Shown here: positions 55,738 through 64,000 of the stretch, in pieces
Position numbering within the stretch: position 1 is the stretch's first letter
How the letters are laid out: the number at the start of each line of letters is the position of its first letter
Assembly (NCBI GenBank): GCA_002707025.1
Contig: PALG01000031.1
Coordinates: 372,001 to 436,000 of the forward strand
Origin: Flavobacteriaceae bacterium
GTDB lineage: Bacteria > Bacteroidota > Bacteroidia > Flavobacteriales > Flavobacteriaceae
Length of the DNA: 64,000 nucleotides
Direction of reading: 5' to 3'
Translations under genes and position numbers: made by a program
Notes under the pieces: generated by a model
Database searches by the model: none
What the model saw: the letters and a program-made list of their open reading frames with translations, nothing else
Told to the model about the DNA's origin: nothing

Positions 55738-55754
55738 TTTTATGATATTAAGAA

Positions 55755-56189
55755 TTATAGTCGTAAAAAACCTGTCCCATCCTCTATGTGTTCAGAAAGG
55801 TGAAACAGAGTGGTGGTGGATAACATCTGCTTTAAACTATTGCGTATTTCCTTAAAATGGAAGTGCATAGGGCAAGGCTTTTGTTCATTGCACGTCTTCA
55901 ACCCTAGTCCGCAACCGTTATATATTTTATCCCCGTCAATAGCTTCAACTATTTGAGCCAGTTTTATGGCGTGGAGTTTTTTAGGCTCCACATAAAATCC
56001 ACCTTTTGGACCTCTAATTGATTCTACAATATTGGCTCTTACCAGCTTTTGCAAGATTTTACCTGTAAAAGCTGTAGGTGAATCAATGGCTTTAGATATA
56101 TCCTTGATGTTTACTCGCCTTTCCTGTAAGGATTGGTTGGTTATAAATATCAAGGAGCGTATTCCATATTCACAGGCTTTTGAAAACAT
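55755..56189 (-). CDS. NsrR-like Rrf2 regulator
   Basis: 144 aa. Rrf2 winged helix (MFSKACEYGIRSLIFITNQS, ISKAIDSPTAFTGKILQKLVRANIVESIRGPKGGFY) and three cluster cysteines (C-X6-C-X5-C in CGLGLKTCNEQKPC), as in NO-sensing NsrR. 17 nt upstream of ric; divergent from the nos genes. Likely controls both, with NO destroying its cluster. That role is inferred from family and place. Confidence 0.88.
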   Translation of the reverse strand: MFSKACEYGIRSLIFITNQSLQERRVNIKDISKAIDSPTAFTGKILQKLVRANIVESIRGPKGGFYVEPKKLHAIKLAQIVEAIDGDKIYNGCGLGLKTCNEQKPCPMHFHFKEIRNSLKQMLSTTTLFHLSEHIEDGTGFLRL

Positions 56190-56214
56190 AATTTTTGTCG
56201 CTATTAATTAGTTA

Positions 56215-56288
56215 CAAATTAAATAAGATAAAAATGTCCTAATTATGACAAAAGTCATCTTTTAGGATAAAATTGTCCGTTATTTTTG
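56215..56288. promoter_or_regulatory. symmetric divergent promoters with a shared palindrome
   Basis: The palindrome ATGAC-AAAA-GTCAT is at 56245-56258. On the right, 22 nt further, TATTTTTG (56281-56288) is a -7 box for the cytochrome/nos transcript. On the left, also 22 nt away, the minus strand reads TTAATTTG (56222-56215), a one-mismatch -7 box for the NsrR-like gene. The palindrome is thus near -41 for both. It resembles a Crp/Fnr-type box; on the minus strand AAGATGACTTTT also resembles an NsrR half-site. Confidence 0.6.
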
Positions 56289-56360
56289 TTGCATAAAAAT
56301 CAAAGGAAATAAACCTCCTGTTTGAAGTAAAAATAAATACAATTTTCAAATTATACTATT

Positions 56361-56867
56361 ATGAAAGCAATCCACCGAATCGCAATGCTCATCACACTAA
56401 GTTTGTTTATAAGCTGTGGTGGTAAAGAAGAGAAAAAGAAAGAGTCCATACAAATTGGCAAAGAGCCAAAAGTAGAATCTATTAAGGTGAAGGAACCCGA
56501 ATCTGAAGAAGTACCTGCATCCAAAAGAATCACCCTAGAGAATAAAGGGGTTGGAAAGATTAAAAATATAGAATTACCAGCCACTATTGATGATGCCATG
56601 GCAGAAAGAGGTGCCGAACTCTTTAAAACCAATTGTACTGCCTGTCATAAAATTGGTAAACGATTCATTGGCCCTTCCCCCTCAGGTATTATGAAGCGTA
56701 GAAGTCCTGAATGGATTATGAACATGATCCTAGACCCACAATTAATGGTTGAAAAGGACAGATGCGCAAAAGATCTTTTAATTGAATTTAATGGTGCTGC
56801 TATGGCAAACCAAAACATGACAGAAGAACAGGCACGAGAGATCCTAGAATATTTCAGAACCCTTTAA
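56361..56867 (+). CDS. cytochrome c lipoprotein of the nos cluster
   Basis: 168 aa. Lipoprotein signal (lipobox LFISC, C19), an acidic and Lys-rich linker, and a single class I heme domain with CTACH at C92-C95-H96. The Met ligand is probably in AAMANQNM near residue 150. Probably passes electrons to NosZ, which ends the transcript two genes later. Confidence 0.9.
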   Translation: MKAIHRIAMLITLSLFISCGGKEEKKKESIQIGKEPKVESIKVKEPESEEVPASKRITLENKGVGKIKNIELPATIDDAMAERGAELFKTNCTACHKIGKRFIGPSPSGIMKRRSPEWIMNMILDPQLMVEKDRCAKDLLIEFNGAAMANQNMTEEQAREILEYFRTL

Positions 56868-56877
56868 TACATATATT

Positions 56878-57459
56878 ATGAGAATCACCCACCTAACCAA
56901 AGCTGTTCCCGTATTAGCTGTACTTCTGGTTTTTGCGTTTAGCTGCAAAAACGAAGTAAAGCAAATAGATGCCAATACAGGCACGAGTTCACAAACAACA
57001 CCGGAGAACCAGAAAGGCCAAGCATTTATTAAAGATGAAGCTTCCACACCCAATGTATTACAAATTGCGATGGAATCGCCAGACCATACCACGCTCGTAG
57101 CAGCTGTACAAGCTGCCAATTTAGAAAATGCACTGGTAAACGCAGGACCATTAATGGTTTTTGCACCCACAAATGCCGCCTTTGAAGCATTGCCTCCAGG
57201 TACCGTCGAAGACTTACTAAAACCGGAAAACAAGGAAAAACTAGCCTCTATTTTAAAACATCACGTTACCGCGGGTAATTATGACAAAAGCTTTCTTAAG
57301 AATTTCAAAAAACTTGGTCAAGCAGATGATACCGATGCCGTGGTGAAAGTAGAAGGAGATGACGTTTTCGTTGGGGGTGCAAAAATAATTGCAAGCATCA
57401 AAGCGGGCAATGGTATCGTACATGTGGTAGACAAAGTTATTTTACCCTCAACCAACTAA
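56878..57459 (+). CDS. fasciclin-domain lipoprotein
   Basis: 193 aa. Signal peptide with a likely lipobox (VFAFSC), then one fasciclin domain (DHTTLVAAVQAANLENALVNAGPLMVFAPTNAAFEALPPGTVEDLLKPENKEKLASILKHHV, GIVHVVDKVILP). Fasciclin lipoproteins are often found in clade II nos clusters, but no role in N2O reduction is established. It lies 10 nt after the cytochrome gene. Confidence 0.92.
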   Translation: MRITHLTKAVPVLAVLLVFAFSCKNEVKQIDANTGTSSQTTPENQKGQAFIKDEASTPNVLQIAMESPDHTTLVAAVQAANLENALVNAGPLMVFAPTNAAFEALPPGTVEDLLKPENKEKLASILKHHVTAGNYDKSFLKNFKKLGQADDTDAVVKVEGDDVFVGGAKIIASIKAGNGIVHVVDKVILPSTN

Positions 57460-57492
57460 ATAGTACACTTAAAACAAATAAATATAGAACCC

Positions 57493-59454
57493 ATGAAAAA
57501 ATATAAATTCCATCTGTTAGCATTATTTGCAACTTTCATGTTATTAACAAGTTGTGGCAATAATAATGGCAGCAAACAATCTAATGGCGCACTTAATGCC
57601 AGTGCTGCAGAAAAAGTATATGTTGCTCCCGGAGAGCAAGATGAGTATTATGCGTTCCTATCAGGAGGATATAGCGGTAACCTAACCGTATATGGCCTCC
57701 CTTCCGGTAGAATGTTTAAAGAGATTCCTGTATTTTCACAATTTCCTACTTCAGGATATGGCTATTCTGAAGAGACCAAACCCATGTTGGAAACCTCTCA
57801 CGGTTTTATTCCTTGGGATGATTTGCATCACCCAGATATTTCACAAACAAACGGTGAACTGGACGGCCGTTGGATTTTTGTTAATGGAAATAACACCCCC
57901 AGAATAGCTCGGGTAAGCTTGACTACTTTTGAAACCGAAGAAATCATCGAAATTCCAAATAGCGCAGGGAATCACAGTTCCTCTTTTATCACAGAAAACA
58001 CAGAATATGTAGTGGCAGGAACACGGTTTTCTGTACCTGTACCGCAACGTGATATGCCTATTAGTGAATACAAAAGTAATTTTAAAGGAGCCCTTTCTTT
58101 TATAAACGTAGACCCAGAACATGGACATATGGATATTAAATTCCAGCTCTTAATGCCAGGGTTTAACTACGATCTGTCACACCCTGGTCGTGGAAAATCC
58201 CATGGATGGTTCTTTTTCACAACCTACAACACAGAAGAAGCCAGCACCTTATTAGAAGTAAATGCTTCTCAAAACGACAAAGACTTTATTGCAGCAGTAA
58301 ACTGGAAGAAAATAGAGGAGTATGTAAATAATGGAGGGGGCACAAAAATGCCCGCTAAATACGCACATAATATTTATGACGAAAGCACACATACCGGAAC
58401 CACAACCATGAAAAATGAAGTGCTTACCGTAAACCCAATAGATGTGCCCGGAGCCGTTTACTTTTTACCTACACCCAAATCACCACACGGTTGCGATGTA
58501 GATCCTACAGGGCAATATATTATTGGTAATGGAAAACTGTCTGCAGATTTAACCGTTCACTCCTTTGATAAAATGTTAGAAGCCATAGAAGGTGAGAAGT
58601 TTGATGGAGAAGCTTATGGTATTCCTATTTTAAAATTTGAAGATGTACTCGCAGGTACTGTTAAAAGTGGTGGCTTAGGCCCATTACACACAGAATTTGA
58701 CGATAAAGGAAACGCATACACCACATTCTTTATCTCTTCTGAAGTAGTGAAATGGAAACTAGGTACTTGGGAGGTAATCGATAGAAAGCCAACCTATTAT
58801 TCCGTTGGGCACCTAATGATCCCTGGAGGGAATTCAAGAAAGCCCTTTGGAAAATACGTTGTGGCAATGAATAAAATCACTAAAGATAGATATCTGCCTA
58901 CGGGCCCTGAAATGGAACACTCCGCTCAGATATACGACATCTCTGGAGAAAAAATGGAGCTTATTTACGATTTTCCTACTCACGGTGAGCCGCATTATGC
59001 TGCTGGATGCCCCGCAAGTTTGCTAGCTCCGAAATCTAAGAAGTTATATAGATTAGATGAAAACAAACACCCATATGCCGTTACAAGCCCCGATAAAGCA
59101 AGGGTAGAACGTAAAGGGAAGGAAGTGCACATATATATGTCTACCATACGAAGTCACTTTACCCCAGATAATATAGAAGGAATTAAGGTAGGAGATAAAG
59201 TCTATTTCCACATCACAAACCACGAGCAAGATTTTGATGTACCACACGGATTTTCAATATTAGGACAAAACACATCTGAATTACTCATTATGCCGGGACA
59301 AACAAAAACTTCAGTTTGGGAACCTAAGCAAGTTGGGGTATGGCCATTTTACTGTACAGATTTCTGCAGTGCACTACACCAAGAAATGCAAGGGTATGTA
59401 AGAGTATCGCCAGCAGACTCAAATATTGAACTCAGTTGGTCTCTAGGAGACTAA
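57493..59454 (+). CDS. nosZ: nitrous oxide reductase, clade II, lipoprotein-type signal
   Basis: 653 aa. The signal peptide is Sec type and ends LLTSCGN, a lipobox, so the enzyme may be membrane-anchored; Tat signals are typical of clade I only. The CuZ propeller has His-rich motifs DDLHHPD, HGWFFF, PKSPHGCDVD, GPLHTEFD and HGEPHYAAG. The CuA domain ends with C621-T-D-F-C625-S-A-L-H629-Q-E-M632. Reduces N2O to N2 with electrons from cytochromes. Confidence 0.97.
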   Translation: MKKYKFHLLALFATFMLLTSCGNNNGSKQSNGALNASAAEKVYVAPGEQDEYYAFLSGGYSGNLTVYGLPSGRMFKEIPVFSQFPTSGYGYSEETKPMLETSHGFIPWDDLHHPDISQTNGELDGRWIFVNGNNTPRIARVSLTTFETEEIIEIPNSAGNHSSSFITENTEYVVAGTRFSVPVPQRDMPISEYKSNFKGALSFINVDPEHGHMDIKFQLLMPGFNYDLSHPGRGKSHGWFFFTTYNTEEASTLLEVNASQNDKDFIAAVNWKKIEEYVNNGGGTKMPAKYAHNIYDESTHTGTTTMKNEVLTVNPIDVPGAVYFLPTPKSPHGCDVDPTGQYIIGNGKLSADLTVHSFDKMLEAIEGEKFDGEAYGIPILKFEDVLAGTVKSGGLGPLHTEFDDKGNAYTTFFISSEVVKWKLGTWEVIDRKPTYYSVGHLMIPGGNSRKPFGKYVVAMNKITKDRYLPTGPEMEHSAQIYDISGEKMELIYDFPTHGEPHYAAGCPASLLAPKSKKLYRLDENKHPYAVTSPDKARVERKGKEVHIYMSTIRSHFTPDNIEGIKVGDKVYFHITNHEQDFDVPHGFSILGQNTSELLIMPGQTKTSVWEPKQVGVWPFYCTDFCSALHQEMQGYVRVSPADSNIELSWSLGD

Positions 59455-59475
59455 TTATTTGTTGATTTTTTCAAG

Positions 59476-59499
59476 CAGGCAGTAGGATCCTACTGCCTG
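59476..59499. repeat. perfect 24-nt palindrome after nosZ
   Basis: CAGGCAGTAG and CTACTGCCTG around GATC, 22 nt after the nosZ stop. No T-run follows, so it is more likely to stabilise or partly attenuate the nosZ message than to terminate it. Confidence 0.75.
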
Positions 59500-59560
59500 T
59501 TAAATCCAACAGTCATCCATATCCTTCAAGAAAAGACAATCTTTATTAACAAAGAGTATT

Positions 59561-60175
59561 ATGAAAAAGGCGAGTATTATCATGATTCTTGGATCCCTGC
59601 TCCTATTGGGTCTATTCAAATTCCCTTTATGGAATATTATGCTAGGGGCTCCGCAATATCCCGAACCATTGGGTATAAATATTTACATAAATGGTATTCA
59701 AGGGATGAATGAATTTGATATTCAAAACATAGATGGTCTTAACCATTACATTGGGATGAAAACACTTCCCAAACCAGAAGATATGTGGGAGTTTACAGTA
59801 TTTCCTATCGTGATAGGTAGTATGGCCGTCCTAGGTATTCTTATTGGGATTTTAAGTTATTTTAAAAAAGTAAATTATAAATGGTTCCTTGGCTGGTTGG
59901 TTTTAATGACAATATTGGGTATACTAGGCATGTATGATTTTAATGCCTGGATGATAGATTATGGGACAAACCTAGATCCAAACGCAATTATGAAATTGCA
60001 AAACCCAGATGGCACCCCCATGAGCTATAAGCCTCCATTGTTTGGACATAAAAAAATGCTCAACTTTGATGCCTTTTCCTATCCTGCGATGGGAGGCTAT
60101 CTAATGTCCGCCGGAATGCTATTTACACTCGTTGCTTTTTTTCTAGGCAAACGGGTAAAAACCATAACCCAATGA
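59561..60175 (+). CDS. nos-cluster integral membrane protein
   Basis: 204 aa. An N-terminal hydrophobic helix (IIMILGSLLLLGLFKFPLW), a soluble region with many aromatic residues, two helices in the middle (FPIVIGSMAVLGILIGILSYF, FLGWLVLMTILGILGMY) and one at the end. Found in nos clusters of Bacteroidota; function unknown. Overlaps nosL by 4 nt. Confidence 0.75.
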   Translation: MKKASIIMILGSLLLLGLFKFPLWNIMLGAPQYPEPLGINIYINGIQGMNEFDIQNIDGLNHYIGMKTLPKPEDMWEFTVFPIVIGSMAVLGILIGILSYFKKVNYKWFLGWLVLMTILGILGMYDFNAWMIDYGTNLDPNAIMKLQNPDGTPMSYKPPLFGHKKMLNFDAFSYPAMGGYLMSAGMLFTLVAFFLGKRVKTITQ

Positions 60176-60612
60176 AAACAAGAATAAAAATAAGTTTCGC
60201 ACTACTTACAATGATTGTATTGAGTAGCTGTAATAAAGGACCTCAGTCTATAGAGTATGGAAATGACGGCTGCCATTATTGCAAAATGACCATTGTAGAT
60301 AAAATTCACGCTTCAGAGTTAATCACAGACAAAGGAAAGGTCTATAAATTTGACGCGACAGAATGTATGCTCAATTACTTGAATGAAAACCCCAATCTCC
60401 CTGTTGGTAACTTGCTTACCAATTATTACGAATCACCTACAGATTTAACAGCCTCTCAAGAAGCTACATACCTTATCAGCAAAAACTTACCAAGCCCTAT
60501 GGGAGCGTATCTTACCGCATTTAAATCTAAAGAGATGGCAGAAAAAGTTCAAAACGAGAAAGGTGGAAACCTGTACAACTGGCAATCGTTGAAAGGGAAA
60601 TTAAGCAATTAG
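60172..60612 (+). CDS. nosL: NosL-like copper lipoprotein
   Basis: 146 aa. Lipobox LSSC (about residue 20). NDGCHYCKMTIVD is the NosL-type copper-binding region with C-X2-C and M. Delivers copper to NosZ. Confidence 0.9.
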   Translation: MKTRIKISFALLTMIVLSSCNKGPQSIEYGNDGCHYCKMTIVDKIHASELITDKGKVYKFDATECMLNYLNENPNLPVGNLLTNYYESPTDLTASQEATYLISKNLPSPMGAYLTAFKSKEMAEKVQNEKGGNLYNWQSLKGKLSN

Positions 60613-60709
60613 TGTTCTTGTATGGTACCTTATTTCAGCAATCATACATACTGTTTTTTTTTGGCTATAACTATAGAACTAACGAACTTCTACAATAACA
60701 AAATAAAAG

Positions 60710-61957
60710 TTGAGAAATAACCCGTTACATATTATTTTTTTTGTCCTTTACTTCTTGGGAACCACCCTGGCAACCGCTCAAAAAGAAATAAAGGTATGTG
60801 ACACCTGCACTTTCACATCCCTAAAACAAGCAATTGCCTCTGCAGTATCCGGGGATACTATTTTAGTAAAACCAGGTACCTACAAAGAATACAACGTAGT
60901 TATTGATAAACCCCTTACCATAAAAGGAGAAAAATTTCCCGTAATTGATGGGGAAGACAAAGGTGAAATCATACGAATCATGGCAGACAACGTTACTATA
61001 GACGGTCTATTTGTTATGAATGTAGGCACCAGCTATACCAGTGATCATGCTGCCATTCGTGTGGTACGTAGCGAGAACTTTCTCATTCAAAATGTAGTTC
61101 TGGAAAAATTGTTCTTTGGTATTTATATCGAAAAATCCAATAATGGGAGAGTTTACCACAACAAAGTTATCGGGGACGCCCAAGACGAATATAATTCGGG
61201 AAATGGTATTCAGCTATGGTATTCAAATCATGTCGTCGTAGAGCAAAATATCGTACAAAAAGTAAGAGACGGTATTTATCTTGAGTTTTCCGACAACATA
61301 CTTATAAAAGATAATGTGAGCACCAACAACCTACGCTACGGATTGCATTTTATGTTTTCAAATGATGATGTTTATAAAAATAACACCTTTGAAAATAATG
61401 GCGCTGGCGTAGCAGTAATGTTTTCAAAACGTATCAAAATGCATCAAAATACCTTCAAGAAAAACTGGGGAATGGCATCCTTTGGAGTATTACTAAAGGA
61501 AATCAATGATGCTGAAATTAAAGAGAATGTTTTCGAAGAAAACACGGTTGGCATCAATATAGAAGGGTCCAATAGAATTGTATACTCTGGCAACAATTTT
61601 ATCCGAAATGGATATGCTATTAAAGTACTGGGAGCTTGTTATGAAAACACCTTCGAGAAGAATAATTTCCTGTACAATTCTTTTGATCTATCCTATAACA
61701 GTAAAATTAATGATAATGTATTCAGAAACAATTACTGGAGCGGGTATACAGGCTACGACCTGAATAAAGATGGGGTGGGCGACGTTCCTTTTAGACCCGT
61801 AAAGTTATTTTCTTATGTAGTGAACAAAACCCCGGAAACCATCATATTAATGAGAAGTCTTTTCATAGACCTTATCGATTTTTCAGAAAAGGTATCCCCC
61901 GTATTTACACCCGATAATTTACAGGATGCAACTCCAAAAATGACACCCTTCCAATGA
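60710..61957 (+). CDS. nosD: NosD periplasmic copper-processing protein
   Basis: 415 aa. TTG start at 60710: the signal peptide (IIFFVLYFLGTTLATAQ) follows it and no ATG is found upstream or within. Right-handed beta-helix of short repeats (NFLIQNVVLEKLFFGIYIEKSNNGRVYHNKVIG, NILIKDNVSTNNLRYGLHFMFSNDDVYKNN). Works with NosF and NosY in maturation of the CuZ site. The stop overlaps nosF (ATGA). Confidence 0.95.
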   Translation: MRNNPLHIIFFVLYFLGTTLATAQKEIKVCDTCTFTSLKQAIASAVSGDTILVKPGTYKEYNVVIDKPLTIKGEKFPVIDGEDKGEIIRIMADNVTIDGLFVMNVGTSYTSDHAAIRVVRSENFLIQNVVLEKLFFGIYIEKSNNGRVYHNKVIGDAQDEYNSGNGIQLWYSNHVVVEQNIVQKVRDGIYLEFSDNILIKDNVSTNNLRYGLHFMFSNDDVYKNNTFENNGAGVAVMFSKRIKMHQNTFKKNWGMASFGVLLKEINDAEIKENVFEENTVGINIEGSNRIVYSGNNFIRNGYAIKVLGACYENTFEKNNFLYNSFDLSYNSKINDNVFRNNYWSGYTGYDLNKDGVGDVPFRPVKLFSYVVNKTPETIILMRSLFIDLIDFSEKVSPVFTPDNLQDATPKMTPFQ

Positions 61958-62661
61958 TACAAATAGAACAATTACATAAAAAGTTTGGAAAAAACAAAAT
62001 ACTTGAAGGTGTTAACCTAACCATTGGTTCGCAAGGTGTGTTTGCTATCTTAGGGCCCAACGGATCAGGCAAAACCACCTTAATAAAAACCATCTTGGGA
62101 ATGGTAATACCAGACAAAGGGATAGTGACCGTTAATGAAAATTCTATAAAAACCCACTGGAAGTATCGAGATGATATAGATTACTTACCTCAAATAGCTA
62201 ATTTTCCTGCAAACCTGAAAGTAAGAGAGTTAATCGCAATGATCAAGGATTTACGAAACCGTCAAGGAAATGATGAAAGATTAATTTCACTGTTTAAATT
62301 GCAACCCTTTCTCTCTAAAAAACTAGGCAATCTCTCTGGAGGAACCAAACAAAAAGTAAACCTAGTGCTTACGCTAATGTTTGATAGTCCCATCATCATT
62401 CTAGATGAACCCACCACAGGCTTAGACCCCATAGCTTTGCTTCATCTAAAACAACTAATCGCCGAAGAAAAAGAAAAAGGAAAAATAATTCTAATCACTT
62501 CCCACATCATGGGTTTTGTTGAAGAAATAGCAGATGAAATCGTATTCCTTCTGGAAGGAAAAGTCTACTTTAAAGGAACCATCGACACACTTAAAACACA
62601 AATGGAAACTTCAAATTTTGAACAAGCCATTGCTAGTCTTTTAACTTACGAAAATGCTTAA
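61954..62661 (+). CDS. nosF: NosF ABC transporter ATPase
   Basis: 235 aa. Walker A GPNGSGKTTL, signature LSGGTKQKVN, Walker B IIILDEPTTGLDP and the switch His in ITSH. Overlaps nosY by 8 nt. Confidence 0.96.
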   Translation: MIQIEQLHKKFGKNKILEGVNLTIGSQGVFAILGPNGSGKTTLIKTILGMVIPDKGIVTVNENSIKTHWKYRDDIDYLPQIANFPANLKVRELIAMIKDLRNRQGNDERLISLFKLQPFLSKKLGNLSGGTKQKVNLVLTLMFDSPIIILDEPTTGLDPIALLHLKQLIAEEKEKGKIILITSHIMGFVEEIADEIVFLLEGKVYFKGTIDTLKTQMETSNFEQAIASLLTYENA

Positions 62662-63436
62662 AATATTAAAATACAGTTTCTTCGATTTAATACGCAGTAG
62701 ATGGAGCTACGTGTACTTCCTATTCTATTTGGGCCTAGGCAGCGTATTGCTTTTTTTGAATAACGATTTAGCTAAGGCAATCATCACACTCATGAATGTT
62801 ATCACCATCTTAGTACCACTTATCGGTACCGTATTTGGCGTCATGTATTATTACAACTCCAAGGAGTTTACAGAGCTCTTACTCGCACAACCTATAAAAC
62901 GTTCGTCCATTTTTATTGGGCAGTACTTGGGTGTGTCGTTGTCCCTTGCCATGAGTTTAATCATAGGCCTAGGAATACCCTTTGCTTTGTACGGATTATT
63001 CCAGTCTAATGAAATCTGGGATTTTGGACTGTTATTAATAAATGGATTATTCTTAACACTCATCTTTACCGCTCTTGCTTTTAATATTGCACTTTACAAT
63101 GAAAATAAAATTAAAGGTTTCAGCTATGCTATCTTATTATGGCTTTTTATGGCTGTAATTTATGATGGATTGTTTTTAATGACCCTCATTGCTTTTCAAT
63201 CCTATCCATTGGACGGTTTTTCTTTAGTGGCCACCATGTCAAATCCAATCGACTTATCCCGTATTTTGATTTTACTGAAACTTGATATTTCAGCGTTATT
63301 GGGATATACGGGGGCGGTTTTTCAGAAATTCTTTGGAACCGGACTTGGATTACTTGTTTCTATTTTGGCCTTATCGCTTTGGGTAGTATTGCCTACACTT
63401 AATATGTACAGAAAAAGTAGAAAGAAAGACTTTTAA
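62654..63436 (+). CDS. nosY: NosY ABC transporter permease
   Basis: 260 aa with about six hydrophobic helices and TLMNVITILVPLIGTVFGVMYYYNSKEFTELLLAQPIKRSSIF, typical of NosY/ABC-2 permeases. Forms the transporter with NosF that acts with NosD. Confidence 0.95.
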   Translation: MLKILKYSFFDLIRSRWSYVYFLFYLGLGSVLLFLNNDLAKAIITLMNVITILVPLIGTVFGVMYYYNSKEFTELLLAQPIKRSSIFIGQYLGVSLSLAMSLIIGLGIPFALYGLFQSNEIWDFGLLLINGLFLTLIFTALAFNIALYNENKIKGFSYAILLWLFMAVIYDGLFLMTLIAFQSYPLDGFSLVATMSNPIDLSRILILLKLDISALLGYTGAVFQKFFGTGLGLLVSILALSLWVVLPTLNMYRKSRKKDF

Positions 63437-63470
63437 TCTCACAAGTTTCACAAAATTATCTATTGGTAAC

Positions 63471-64000
63471 ATGAAACTCTCTTTTCAAAAACAGGTTCGT
63501 CTTGCTTTGCTCTACTTTTTAATCGCGGCTGCATTTGGAGTGATTCTAAGATCATTTCAAGTATTCAACTTGAACTTCAACTATAGGTTCATAGTACATG
63601 GGCATTCTCATATAGCTATTTTAGGCTGGGTATATGTATGTGTTACTGTACTCTTCAACAAACTCTTCATTCAAAAAACCAACAAAATACACCGAGAATA
63701 TGTCGGTATTTTCATAGCTACCCAGATAAGCTTGTTAGGTATGTTAATCACCTTTCCTTTTCAAGGATACGCCTTCTTGTCCATTACATTTTCAACCCTT
63801 TTCCTGCTAGTTTCGTATGGGTTTTGTTGGTTCTTTATAAAAAATATAAAAGTAGAAATTAAATCACTAATCTGCTACCCCTATCTAAAAGCATCATTGT
63901 TTTATCTGGTATTGTCAAGCATAGGGCCTTGGGCATTGGGCGGTATTATGGCCACATTGGGCCCAACCTCTATATGGTACCGGTTATCCATCTACTTTTA
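63471..64000 (+). CDS. heme-copper-like membrane protein, N-terminal part
   Basis: Open from ATG at 63471 to the window edge, 176 codons with no stop. MKLSFQKQVRLALLYFLIAAAFGVILRSFQVF is followed by HGHSHIAILGWVYV, with the His pair seen in NorB/cytochrome oxidase subunit I-like proteins and heme-carrying relatives, then several helices. It may be a NorB-related quinol or heme protein; a full-length search is needed. Shorter frames on the plus strand in this stretch are shadows. Confidence 0.7.
   Translation, partial: MKLSFQKQVRLALLYFLIAAAFGVILRSFQVFNLNFNYRFIVHGHSHIAILGWVYVCVTVLFNKLFIQKTNKIHREYVGIFIATQISLLGMLITFPFQGYAFLSITFSTLFLLVSYGFCWFFIKNIKVEIKSLICYPYLKASLFYLVLSSIGPWALGGIMATLGPTSIWYRLSIYF

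Overview
The window comes from a Bacteroidota genome, most likely a member of the Flavobacteriaceae. The signs are a methionine synthase split into two genes, flavobacterial families (GSCFA, GIN/DUF2807, MORN, TPR-histidine kinases), TAnnTTTG-type promoters with little Shine-Dalgarno sequence, A-rich starts, and a clade II, Sec-exported NosZ cluster. It is chromosomal; I saw no rRNA, tRNA, CRISPR array or transposase gene.

Layout. (1) 1-3540, minus: two tandem copies of a two-gene unit, a PagL-like acyloxyacyl hydrolase followed by a GIN-domain lipoprotein; the last copy is cut by the window edge. (2) 3559-9312, minus: a methionine operon (metH N-half, a serine racemase/threonine dehydratase-like gene broken by an in-frame TGA, metH C-half, metF) behind a clear SAM-I riboswitch. 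(3) 9380-12554, minus: sulfate-assimilation reductase, Rrf2 regulator, OsmC protein and a helical hypothetical. (4) 12705-22554: leuACDB (plus) converging on ilvDBNC (minus). (5) 22870-24793, plus: a small secreted protein, then metK behind a SAM-II-type riboswitch and a good promoter. (6) 24842-36773, minus: a signalling and envelope cluster with a LuxR-type response regulator, two TPR histidine kinases, a small membrane coiled-coil protein, two MORN proteins, two membrane proteins, a beta-propeller protein and a small lipoprotein. (7) 36816-47720: housekeeping and envelope genes (DUF2892, GSCFA, alaS, M23 peptidase, MerR, LemA plus two TPM proteins, der, era, small hypotheticals). (8) 47855-54247, minus: the complete ligase-associated DNA repair cassette (exonuclease, ATP-dependent ligase, Lhr-like helicase, PdeM), interrupted between ligase and helicase by a DUF559 nuclease gene between direct repeats. 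(9) 54248-55014: a gene-poor zone with repeats and a possible gene remnant. (10) 55015-64000: a nitrosative-stress and N2O-reduction island (RIC, NsrR-like Rrf2, then cytochrome c, fasciclin, nosZ, membrane protein, nosL, nosD, nosF, nosY and a partial heme-copper-like membrane protein).

The most striking signal is in region 6. A 20-bp palindrome (consensus AATAGGGCAATTGCCNTATT) occurs six times, each copy in an intergenic region upstream of a gene of this cluster. In all six the palindrome is followed, at exactly 21 nt, by an 8-mer ending in TTTG or TTTA that resembles the Bacteroidota -7 element. This puts the palindrome near -42, a typical activator position, and suggests a local regulon controlled by the LuxR-type response regulator encoded within it. 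This regulon is my inference from sequence alone.

Other notable points: two different SAM riboswitch classes act on the two ends of the methionine cycle; one palindrome sits 22 nt from candidate -7 elements on both sides of the divergent nos/nsrR-like region; and REP-like GC-rich palindromes cluster around the DUF559 gene and the start of the nos island.
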